Assembly (NCBI GenBank): GCA_037355855.1
Contig: CM074763.1
Span: forward strand, 4,960,001 to 5,024,000
Reading direction: 5' to 3'
From: Pseudo-nitzschia pungens
Lineage: Eukaryota; Bacillariophyta; Bacillariophyceae; Bacillariales; Bacillariaceae
DNA: 64,000 nt
Shown here: piece after piece, positions 33,557-42,203 of the stretch
Layout of the letters: every line of letters begins with the position of its first letter
Numbering within the stretch: the first letter of the stretch is position 1
Notes under the pieces: generated by a model
Databases searched by the model: none
What the model saw: the letters and a program-made list of their open reading frames with translations, nothing else
Told to the model about the DNA's origin: nothing
Translations under genes and position numbers: made by a program

Positions 33557-34612
33557 TTATTCGCAGCCGCCCGCCCAATACTCCTCGAACCATTCGTGTA
33601 GGTCCCGGGCGGAATCCCGCAGCTGTTCGGAATCCTTCGTCCGTTGCATCGAATTGGTGTTGCAGTCGTCGACAATCATGGACACCTGGTGCACCCCGCG
33701 GGAAGCCTTTCGCGCCCACACCTCTTTCCACACCGACGAGACATGGGGCTCCTCGACGGCATCGAGATCGTCCGGGGTGTTCTTCGGTCCTTCGCCCGGA
33801 GAGGGAAGCGTGGAAATCCGACGCAACGTCGTCCGAACGAGATCGATGTGCGGCAAAATCTCGAGGGAAAAGGTTTCGGCGTCCATCTCGTCCTCGTTTT
33901 GGTCGTCGTTGTCGTTGTCGATTGTCGTTTTCTTTGTTGGACGAATCGCCGCCGTAACCCCTGCCAAGGCGTGGCTGGTACCCGCTCGAGAGCGCCCCGT
34001 CGTCCATCGACAATCGAACCGGGGGCAGGACCTCCAGCAGCTCCAGGGTGGTGCTCGGGCGGTCCAGCATTTGCGTTTGCAGTTCCGTTCCCCGAAACTG
34101 TGGAAGCGGAAGCGGTGACCTCGTGCGAAATGCCCGTGAGGTGGGGCGGGGATCCCCCCATGATGTCGGTCTCGTTCCCGTTCCGGCCGATGTGGGGATG
34201 TTCCTCGAGGAACAGCGCCGACAGGGGCACCACGTGCAGGAGATAGTCCAGCGCCGTTTCCTTGCTCCAACAGGGACTGGCAGCAGCCCGGTTCTCGGTG
34301 TGCTCGCGGCAGTTGATGTGAGACACAATCGTGCCGAGATCCGAGACTGCCTCGAGCTGCGATTCGAAGGATCGGACGCGATCGCTGACGAACCGCGACA
34401 ACGACGGCGACGGCGACAGTGGAACAGACACTGGCAAAGAAGAGGCAGTGGCATCGACATAATTTGCATCGACTTTTGAAGAGGGAATGGAAGCATCGAT
34501 GTTGACAATGACTTCCAAACCGGCATTGGAGAGCACCTCACAAGATTCCTTTCGTTCGGCAGCGTCGGATCCCAATTCGAGCAGCGAGGCCTCGACTCCC
34601 GAAAACAAACCT

Positions 34613-34646
<34 letters not shown>

Positions 34647-34824
34647 TGTTGCCGATCAGTTGTTGGATCGATTCCACGAGGGCCAACGAGGACGTGCTCG
34701 TTGCGTGTTGGCCGTAGTCACTCGGCATAGCGGCCGTGAGACGCAGTGGGAGGTACAGAGCGAGTCGAGGCACAGAAGGGGGACATACTCGGGCTGCAGA
34801 GATTGCAGCGACCGAAACTGACAT
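33557..34824 (-). CDS. Unknown protein with organelle-type presequence, two frameshifts
   Basis: Family not recognised. Start chosen at the ATG 34822-34824, giving MSVSVAAISAARVCPPSVPR, an Arg-containing, acid-free N-terminus that fits an organelle presequence. A poly-Ser run (34615-34645) follows. Three frames are needed. The first runs to EVTASASTVSG. The second reads TELQTQMLDRPSTTLELLEV and LPPVRLSMDDGALSSGYQPR. The third reads DDQNEDEMDAETFSLEILPH and IDLVRTTLRRI, then VSSVWKEVWARKASRGVHQV and DLHEWFEEYW, to TAA 33557-33559. The switches fit one extra base each at CCCC 34090-34093 and TTTT 33928-33931. The continuing hydrophilic, codon-like sequence on both sides argues for one gene of about 420 residues with sequence errors, or a young pseudogene. 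No membrane segment was seen. Confidence 0.5.
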
Positions 34825-35755
34825 GGCTCCCGCTGATGCTATTGCTGCTTTTGTTGCTGCTGTTAGTATATGTCGGGGACTGGTCGTGTAACAGAAGGAT
34901 GCATCTCTGTTTCGCTTCGCTCGGTGTTCTTGATCGGTTCTGCTGCTGTTCCAACAGACAATTGCTTTCGGGAAGAAAGAAGCAATGAACAAGGCCGAAG
35001 AAGGCTGGAGAGGAGACGACAGAGATTGGTGCGTTTATTGGGCACCCGGCATTGGCATTGGCATTCTTGTGATTTGAGAGTCGTACGTGTACGTGTACAG
35101 CACAAGTTAATAAACAATCAACAACGATCTCTCTCTTTCAGCCTTCGCTTTCGGGCTTACGACAGAAAACAGAATCATGGAAACGGTAGGTATTAGTATG
35201 TTCAATACTCGTGCGTACGCGTAGTGCGTAAGGTTATGGTACCATGTATCTCTCGTTGTAGCTGTACGAACGAACTACGTAATTAACTTACTTGTAAGAT
35301 GCACAATAAAAAACAGATCGATGATGATTCATTCATTCTTGATTCTAGCAATCCAATCAATCCACCAATTGGCATGATGAGATGAGAAAAAAATAATTCT
35401 TCAATCAAGTTCCTACCGGTAAGATTAGGGCTGTCTGCGCCAAGGCTTAAAATAATATTCTAAACAAAAAAAAGGGTGCAAGAGTTTATTTTGCCATTCC
35501 GTTGACTGTGGCCTCGATTTTTTTTTTTTAAAAATCGTTTTTGTACTACTCGTGGTAATATCTAGTTTTTCCTCTCATAATGATTGACGTTGTTTCTTAC
35601 TACAAGTAGTAAACCTTACTTCATAATAATAATAATAGTATTGTTATTATTTAACGTATCCATTCTACGTGTAGTACTCTTATGATTCATTTTGATGATT
35701 ATGAGATACTTTCTCTATTTTACCATTTTGTCGCCATTGATGTTTCGGTTCCGTC
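34825..35755. other. Intergenic, AT-rich
   Basis: No gene. Contains TACCGGTAAGATTAGG-type words (about 35416) and GTACGTGTACGTGTACAG (about 35084-35100). Confidence 0.6.
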
Positions 35756-37408
35756 CTACCCCAGGCTCGCGCACTTCGTGGCCCAGTATTGACCAAGGGT
35801 TGTACCATCCGAAAAGGTGTTGGTCAGATAATTGTTGGAGGAACCGCCACCAAAATCCTTGGCTCCGAACCAATAGACCCGCTGGATCACCCCGCCGGTG
35901 TTGGTAAAGAAGGCGTCGATGGCATCCATGGCCCCCTTTTGCTGGTTCGAGTCCCCGGTTCCCAGACGGGACCAGTTGGTAACATAGACGGGCCGGTTTC
36001 CATTGCCTTGAGACATCTTCAACGCCTCGTTGGCAATGAATTCGGCTCCTCCCCGGCATCCGGCCGGACCGTTGAAGTCGCCGCAAAAGGCGTTCAGCGC
36101 AATCACGTCGATGTAGGCGGGATCGCCCGGGTTGCTGCAGGCCGATCCGCAGGCGTTCATAAACTCTCTCAGCCGTCCCGCCAGGACTCCCGGACCGCCG
36201 GCAGTCACCAGGGGGGAGGTTACCTTGACACCCCTCGCGCGGAGGGCTCCCAGCTGGGTCGCGAAGCGGCGGGAGTAGTCGTACCACGCCTTCCCCGCCC
36301 ACGCGTAGGATTTCCCCTGGGTGTCGGGCTCGTCCCACAGATAGAAGGTATCACCCAGACGGCACTTGGAGGGGTCTTTGTAGATCCCGTCGCTGGGATC
36401 GTTATTGTTGTTCAGATGGCACGGATCCCCCGAGCCACCATAGGCAAAGCAGTGCATGGTCGAGTCGCCGGTGGGTGTCCACAGATCGGTCTGGCACAAG
36501 CGATTCGCGTCGTTGGACGAATTGACGGCGCCGCCACATTTCTGGGTTCCGGGGGATGGTGGAACGTCGTCATTAGTGACGTCATCGTTTGGATCGCCGT
36601 TGCAGCTGTAGGGGTTGCACCCATCGCACTCCTGAGGGAATTCCTCGCCCGCAACCTTGGCGCACGCGTCTCGCTCGGAATATCCCTGCGCCTTTTGCAA
36701 CCAATCGATCCGAGCGCCGCACGTGTAGTCTCCCGCATACGTATTCAGAACGGAATTGGTGCATGTCGAACACCCACACATGTTCGAGGTCAATGGGGAG
36801 GGTGGCTTGGTCGGAATCTTGGTGGGCCATGGTGTTGGATTTCTGGTTGGGGTAATCGGCTTTCTGGTCGGGAGAGAGGTAGGAGGTGGAGTCGGCTTTC
36901 TGGTCGGGAGAGAGGTGGGAGGTGGAGTCGGGATTTCGCTCGGTCTTCCATTTTTTGTAGGGGAATCGGTTTGGGACCGCGTCGGTGCGGTGGTGGTGTC
37001 GCACGTTCCACACGTAACGGGACAACTGGTGCGGATTGGTGTCTTCCTGCAGAGTTTTCTTTTTCTCTTGGTTTTTTTCCTGCCCACCCACTTGCAGCTT
37101 TTCTTCGGAGTATCTTTGAACCGAAAGGCATCGTCATCGGCACATGTCGACAGGGACCCATTGCGTTTTCGCGGACACGTTCCACACGTAATGGGGCAGA
37201 ATTCATGAACTTTCTGGAGTGTGATTGGGTCAATAAAATGGCAACGGTCTGTAGGATTCTTCCTTGCCCAGTTGCAATCTTTGCCGGTCACGCCATCGAA
37301 CAAAAAAATGGGATTGTCGTCGCACGTTGCGGCTGAGAGATACACAAGGCTTGTAAAGAGCAGGGCTCTGAGCATGAATGCTGCTTTGGTCTGTGCCATC
37401 GTCACCAT
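35756..37408 (-). CDS. Secreted ShK-like, Pro/Thr-linker, glycoside hydrolase (GH128-like) protein
   Basis: 550 residues from the ATG at 37406-37408. A signal peptide (MLRALLFTSLVYLSAA) is followed by two six-Cys ShK-like modules. The first runs from CDDNPIFLF to FCPITCGTC. The second runs from CADDDAFRF to SCPVTCGTC. Next is a PTPPP/LPTRKP linker encoded by a 36-bp tandem duplication (36858-36893 and 36894-36929), then another Cys-rich segment (CGCSTCTNS...CNPYSC). The C-terminal ~270 residues resemble the Asl1/GH128 (beta-1,3-glucanase-type) TIM barrel. FYLWDEPDTQGKSYAW carries the Glu at the expected acid/base place, and YIDVIALNAFCGDF and VYWFGAKDFG follow. The strand that usually reads TE(F/W) is VYVTNWSRLG, so the nucleophile Glu appears replaced by Asn. 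It may bind rather than cleave glucan. Confidence 0.68.
   Translation of the reverse strand: MVTMAQTKAAFMLRALLFTSLVYLSAATCDDNPIFLFDGVTGKDCNWARKNPTDRCHFIDPITLQKVHEFCPITCGTCPRKRNGSLSTCADDDAFRFKDTPKKSCKWVGRKKTKRKRKLCRKTPIRTSCPVTCGTCDTTTAPTRSQTDSPTKNGRPSEIPTPPPTSLPTRKPTPPPTSLPTRKPITPTRNPTPWPTKIPTKPPSPLTSNMCGCSTCTNSVLNTYAGDYTCGARIDWLQKAQGYSERDACAKVAGEEFPQECDGCNPYSCNGDPNDDVTNDDVPPSPGTQKCGGAVNSSNDANRLCQTDLWTPTGDSTMHCFAYGGSGDPCHLNNNNDPSDGIYKDPSKCRLGDTFYLWDEPDTQGKSYAWAGKAWYDYSRRFATQLGALRARGVKVTSPLVTAGGPGVLAGRLREFMNACGSACSNPGDPAYIDVIALNAFCGDFNGPAGCRGGAEFIANEALKMSQGNGNRPVYVTNWSRLGTGDSNQQKGAMDAIDAFFTNTGGVIQRVYWFGAKDFGGGSSNNYLTNTFSDGTTLGQYWATKCASLG
36858..36929. repeat. 36-bp tandem duplication in the Pro/Thr linker
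   Basis: Two copies differ by one base (GAGGTAGGAGG versus GAGGTGGGAGG). Each encodes twelve linker residues, so the duplication keeps frame. Confidence 0.9.
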
Positions 37409-38285
37409 CGTGAGTGATCAATGAAAAAACCGTGATCAATGAATTTTGAGACAACTTGTGAGATCTGGTTTTCAGGAAATTGTTTTTCGAAAATTCACGA
37501 AACTTTTTTCTCGGAACGAGAAAACCTGAGCACAAAAGCCCTCTAACTCGTAGGGGATTAGTCATAAATTCGAGTTCGTCACGCAAGACCCGACCAAGAT
37601 TCAAGTCGCGGTAACCTTACTCGTACGAGTTGCGTTTCTGGTTTGGAATGAGTGAATGATGAATCGTACGGTATGAATCAATACAACAAAAACCCTTGTA
37701 CGGTATTGTACCAAGATGACAGACTTAGAAGTACTCGTACCGGTACTACTAATAGTATGAACCGTAATCGTCACAATCTGAAAGGAGACCGTTGTTGGAA
37801 ATGTCTGCAGGTTAAGATCAAGACCAAGAATTGACCTTCAAAATTATATCACTTTGGTCTGCTGGGAGTACCATTACCAGCAGGACTAGCACTACTAAGC
37901 AGTACTAGTACTCATAGTGGTACTACTACTACTAGTACTACTACTAGTAGTGCTACTACTAGAGCAGTGCCTACAACAAGCAACTACTAGTAATAGTAAA
38001 TGTCCACCTTCTACTTATGACTCTCTCATTTTTTGCGCGAGAGGAGTAGGAGATGATAGTAGTAGCTAGTAGCTTCTTCATATTCTTGTCCTCCTTTGTT
38101 CTGAGCTATGGTGACTAGTACCACTACTGCTAATTGTAGTACTAGGTTTGAGATAATGTGACTGGTAGTACTACTAGTACTGCTAATAGTAGTACTGCTA
38201 GTAGTAGGTTGGCTGGCTCGCTTGCGAGCTCCAATGAGAAAAAGTTGCCTTCTTTGAAATGGTGCTCACTTGCCACCTCACATCA
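37409..38285. other. Non-coding DNA with CTAGTA-type repeats, left flank of the retrotransposon
   Basis: From about 37870 to 38210 the sequence is dense in ACTACTAGTAGT-like words, similar to 12.4-12.56 kb. No gene. The promoter of the ShK/GH gene must be in the first part. Confidence 0.6.
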
Positions 38286-38290
38286 ATAGA
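38286..38290. repeat. Left target-site duplication ATAGA
   Basis: Matches 48326-48330 exactly and directly abuts the LTR. Confidence 0.75.
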
Positions 38291-38436
38291 TATGAAGATA
38301 TTCAAGGTACTGGTGCTATGGATCTTGCTAAGGCTCCTGTGTAGAAGAGTGTACTGAGGCTACAGGCAGCAGCCTCCAGTAACTGACTAACAGGTGCTGA
38401 GCTGAGTGCTAGGGCTGTGTGCTAATTGGTAGCATA

Positions 38437-38520
38437 CAGGCTTAGCAACAGGCTTAGCAACAGGCTTAGCAACAGGCTTAGCAACAGGCTTAGCAACAGG
38501 CTTAGCAACAGGCTTAGCAA
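38437..38520. repeat. 12-bp tandem array (CAGGCTTAGCAA x7) in LTR
   Basis: Seven perfect copies upstream of the LTR TATA box; the same array is at 47543-47626. The position suits an enhancer-like U3 repeat, but function is not shown. Confidence 0.9.
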
Positions 38521-38740
38521 CAAACCTATTCTGGTTTAGTATGGGTGCTAGCAGAGTTTACTAGGGCCGTCGTGTACGATATGTACCAATCGTACGTACC
38601 CCGAGTAAAGCACCATTTATTATGGTGTAGCTAGATGCTACAGGGTTAGGGTTGCTAATGCTACGAAATACTGGAGATGCTAACCTACCATGATACCAAT
38701 GCTAAGATACTATGCTACCGCCGGGGTCGGGTCATTGGTG

Positions 38741-38748
38741 TATATAAT
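38741..38748 (+). promoter_or_regulatory. Putative LTR TATA box
   Basis: TATATAAT inside the 5' LTR; an identical copy is at 47847-47854. Confidence 0.5.
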
Positions 38749-39220
38749 GTACCATGACTGGATACCAGGCCCAAACAGTTACCCAACGCGTTAGCAAGCA
38801 AGCACACGATTGAATTAAGCGGAGCTTAATTAAGCTACGCTATTCTGATACGCTACCCGTAGAATACAGCACCAGAGCTACGGAGCTCTGTTATTATACG
38901 AGTTATTATCGGAGCGCTGTCACGATACGATACGATACGATACAGAGCTGAGCTGCGCTCAGCTCCCTCTTTATTCACTCTTTCTGTCACACTCTAAAAT
39001 AAACACATCCTATCACGCCCTCACCATGATCGATTCCGATGTACCTCTAGGGAAGTACCTTGTAGTAACTAAGTGTATGCAATGGAGACTGGACAGTATC
39101 TTCTGTAGTCTCACTATTTGCCAGGACTCTATGTGGTATTATTGTTATTGTTATCCCTTATTTTTCAGTACGCAGTACGAGTCAGTTTTACGAAGATTGC
39201 TGACGAGCAATATCAACGCA

Positions 39221-40212
39221 GTTTATCAGACCCACCGCTCGAAACCAACTTCGAAGCCGGGACGCCGGCTAGAGCGTGTGAAGAAACCCAGCTGACTGAT
39301 CATCAAGCTGGCATCCATGCCTACACTTGGATGTAAAAGAACCATCTGCTGGATGTAAAACTCAGCTCCAGGCCTACAGTACGAGGAGCTGACATCAACG
39401 TGCCTCCAGTAGATCATTTCGAACGTCGGACGCAGATACGAATGGCAAGCTCGGAGCGGACGTAAGGAGATCTACGGTGATGTAAATGGGGCTCCCTTTT
39501 GCTGGATACTGGGACCTAGGGATCCTGTGTGGACCGGCTCATACTAGGTCTATGAAACAGAGCAGGGTGGTGGCTCCACCGAGACTTGGCCCGGATGCAA
39601 AAGGGACCGATTGAGCAACAAGGATGTAACGAACCCAGGTATTGGAGTCAGTACGTTACGAGAATCCAGGATGAAGCGAAAGACCCACACGATAGAGTCT
39701 TCAGTACGTTTAGAACATCCAGCTGCTGATAGTGGATTGTAGCCAATGACAATTCCAGGTGAAGGATTGAAAGACACGGAAGCCAACCCGGAAGGTCACC
39801 TAGATAGATCCGGAAGGTCACCTAGATAGATCGGGAAGGTCACCTAGATAGATCGGGAAGGTCAACTAGATAGATCCGGAAGGTCACCAAGTTTAATCTT
39901 GCCCAGTCCGGAAGGTCACCAAGTTTAATCTTGCCCAATCCGAAAGGTCACCAAGTCTAATCTTGCCTAGATCCGGAAGGTCACCAAGTTTAGTCTTATC
40001 TAAACAGGATACGGAAGGTGATCGAGAGGTATTCTCGCAATTGTCAACACTACGTTACAGCGGCAAGCACCACCGACCAGAACCGGCAACCACCACCGGT
40101 CGGAACTATTCCTATTATCCCAAACAAGAGATTAACTTGGAACAAATATCATTCTTTAAAAAAAGGGGAACGATTTACAAATCATCCAGAAGCCATCCAA
40201 AGCCTAGCCAAC
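39221..40212 (+). other. Retrotransposon leader (primer site and packaging region)
   Basis: Non-coding stretch between the 5' LTR and the Gag ATG. It starts GTTTATCAGACCCACCGCTC and lacks the TGG that marks a tRNA 3'-end primer site. The second half holds the GGAAGGTCACC array. Confidence 0.7.
39788..40000. repeat. GGAAGGTCACC tandem array in retrotransposon leader
   Basis: Eight copies of a GGAAGGTCACC-like core. The first four have a 22-bp period (followed by TAGATAGATC). The last four have a ~31-32-bp period (followed by AAGTTTAATCTTGCC). Small substitutions separate the units. Confidence 0.85.
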
Positions 40213-42159
40213 ATGCCTAATCCTACTGAAAAGGGACAGTCCAAGCAACCTCCCAAGGAGTCCATCAACGACCCTGCAATCCTTGAGGATGAGGAGCCCC
40301 CCGTCGAGGAACCCTCAGAAGAGAATGAGGAAATCCATGGAGGTGGATTGAATGATGAGGAGATCACCGACCCCTCTGAAGACGAGGAGCCTGAAGAGAA
40401 GGAGCAAGGACGCAAGAGGAAGACTGCACCAGACAACTACAAACCGACCAAAAAGATCACTAGGGCAGCAGCAGCGGCGGCAAAAGCAGCGGCGGAGAGA
40501 GCAGCGGCGGAGAGAGCAGCAGGAGCCAACAGATCCAGGGTCCACGAGGAGGATGATTTTTCTATCCATCCCCGGACCCAGAACGATACTGCTATGGCTA
40601 TGGTTGTCAAGCAACTCCAAATCCTACAGGACCGGATGGACGAGAAATTCGGCGCCTCCAAAGACAAGGAGGCCCTTATCGCTTCCAACAAGGCTGCTCA
40701 GGCAAGAGGAGGAATCTACGGCTACAACAACGGCAAGCCACTCACCAGACGAGAAGAGGATCTCTTTGAGGTCTACGAATCTTTCTGTAACGAGGCGACG
40801 GCTGAAGAGTTATTCCGATCTGATTTATCCACGATTGATTCCATCCGTCGGCTCACCCCTGAGCGTGCTTCCAGATTCTCCAGGAACCTTGCTTCTTACA
40901 GACACCCTGCTTGTCCTGATCCTACGGCTGTCTATATCAGCGACTCCCTTATCGAGAAGTTAATGGTGTTTGCTGAATGGGTTCGCTACCAACCCCTCAT
41001 TGGTGCTCGCCCCACTGCCAAGGAATGGTTAGAGCAACATGATTCTTACGAACGGACCGAGAAGCGTCTAGTGGCGACAAAGAAGCAACGAGAGGCAACT
41101 CCAGTGACGACTCCCCCGCCTTCTTTGACGACCCTGCCCAAGTTTGCTGAATGGGACCGAGCATTCCGCCAAGACCTACGCGATCGTTTCAACAAGCATG
41201 GATTCCCCCTACTTTACGTGATCCGTCCAGACGATGAAGCGGAGGTGACGGAGGAGGACAGATCTAGTCCCATTGGTGGCAAAGACGGCTTCTCCAACTG
41301 GACCGAATACAACTTGCGGTGTGCAGTGCTTGAAGGCGAGCAGTTCGAAGAGGATAACCAGACGGTCTGGACGTTGCTTTGTGCTGCTGTACGAAGTGGT
41401 CCAGGCTGGGAATATATCCGGACCTTCGCATACCAAAGGGACGAGACACGAGGCAATGCCCGAGCGGCATACCTCCATATCTACGACCATGCCTTCACAG
41501 AGACGAATGTCGACGCGATTGTCAGCAAGACCGTCAAAGCCATCGCGGACTCCAAGTATTCAGGCGACTCCCGTCACAACGATTTCGAGACCCACTGCCG
41601 AAATTGGTTGAAGTTCCGTACCACTCTCATCAACTACGGCGGATATGATCCAAAGAGAGACGAGAAGCGATTCATCTTGGACTTCTTCCGATCGGTCACA
41701 GACGAGCGTTTGAATAATGCCAAATCAATCGCTCTACGTGACAAGAAGAAATATATGTGGAATTTCAGAGAACTGGTTGCAATGTTCACCGAAGAACTTG
41801 GTATCTCGACCATCCACCATTCGAACAAGCGTGGTCGATCCGTCTCAGCTTTCGTGGCTGGTGGAGGCGGGAATGGGGGTGGAAATGGGAACAAGAAATC
41901 CAAGTCCGTGGTAGGTACCTACACCGGTACGATTGAAGCCAAGAATTATCCCCTTGCTGTCTACAGGACCTTCTCCGCCGAACAACGAGAGAAACTAAAA
42001 GAGCTCCTTCGAAAGAAGGCCCAGTCCCGTAGCGTCCAAGCCGCAGAAACTCAACCAGCACCGTCCCCAAGCGGCGCTGGCAACAATTTTGGACCGAAGG
42101 GACGAAAGAAAGGCAAAAATGGCAAAGGAAAAGGCAACGGTAATGCCAAGAAGGATTGA
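40213..42159 (+). CDS. gag: Retrotransposon Gag
   Basis: Capsid precursor of the copia element, 648 residues from the ATG at 40213 (MPNPTEKGQSK). Earlier codons in the open frame, including a GTG at 40018, are not ATG. An acidic Pro/Glu-rich head is followed by an Ala/Lys/Glu helical run (RAAAAAAKAAAERAAAERAA), a mostly helical central domain, and a basic Gly/Lys/Asn tail (GPKGRKKGKNGKGKGNGNAK). No CCHC zinc knuckle is present, so nucleic-acid binding probably relies on the basic tail. The frame ends at TGA 42157-42159, and pol continues in the same frame. Confidence 0.88.
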   Translation: MPNPTEKGQSKQPPKESINDPAILEDEEPPVEEPSEENEEIHGGGLNDEEITDPSEDEEPEEKEQGRKRKTAPDNYKPTKKITRAAAAAAKAAAERAAAERAAGANRSRVHEEDDFSIHPRTQNDTAMAMVVKQLQILQDRMDEKFGASKDKEALIASNKAAQARGGIYGYNNGKPLTRREEDLFEVYESFCNEATAEELFRSDLSTIDSIRRLTPERASRFSRNLASYRHPACPDPTAVYISDSLIEKLMVFAEWVRYQPLIGARPTAKEWLEQHDSYERTEKRLVATKKQREATPVTTPPPSLTTLPKFAEWDRAFRQDLRDRFNKHGFPLLYVIRPDDEAEVTEEDRSSPIGGKDGFSNWTEYNLRCAVLEGEQFEEDNQTVWTLLCAAVRSGPGWEYIRTFAYQRDETRGNARAAYLHIYDHAFTETNVDAIVSKTVKAIADSKYSGDSRHNDFETHCRNWLKFRTTLINYGGYDPKRDEKRFILDFFRSVTDERLNNAKSIALRDKKKYMWNFRELVAMFTEELGISTIHHSNKRGRSVSAFVAGGGGNGGGNGNKKSKSVVGTYTGTIEAKNYPLAVYRTFSAEQREKLKELLRKKAQSRSVQAAETQPAPSPSGAGNNFGPKGRKKGKNGKGKGNGNAKKD

Positions 42160-42203
42160 CTTCCCAGCCGGGGCCTGAAATTGAGTAAGGTGGGCCGGCT
42201 GGT
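42154..42203 (+). promoter_or_regulatory. Gag-Pol UGA readthrough site with downstream stem
   Basis: In-frame TGA (42157-42159) followed by C, then CCAGCCGG (42164-42171) perfectly complementary to CCGGCTGG (42195-42202), with a 23-nt loop and a possible inner CCT/AGG pairing (42174-42176 with 42188-42190). No other stop separates gag from pol. UGA-C and a nearby GC-rich structure are features of known readthrough sites. Confidence 0.6.

Larger units (their letters stand above)
38291..39219 (+). repeat. 5' LTR
   Basis: Starts TATGAAGATATTC and ends ATATCAACGC (the next A, 39220, is shared with the target duplication of the other copy). Contains a 12-bp CAGGCTTAGCAA array, a TATATAAT box at 38741-38748 likely to start transcription, and AAATAAAC at about 38997-39004, which may serve as a poly(A) signal. 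If the ends are trimmed to TG...CA the LTR is 38293-39220, but then no clean target duplication remains. Confidence 0.9.

Noticed and set aside
37870..38210. CTAGTA-rich DNA as a solo LTR or transposon end, also 12.4-12.56 kb
   Set aside because: Only short microsatellite-like words are shared; no long homologous block or terminal repeats.
38437..38520. Possible CRISPR-like array
   Set aside because: Direct tandem 12-bp units without spacers, inside an LTR of a eukaryotic element.
39026..39295. Frame starting MIDSDVPLGKYL in the LTR (also at 48132)
   Set aside because: Lies across the LTR's R/U5 region and into the leader, short, no domain; repeated only because the LTR is duplicated.
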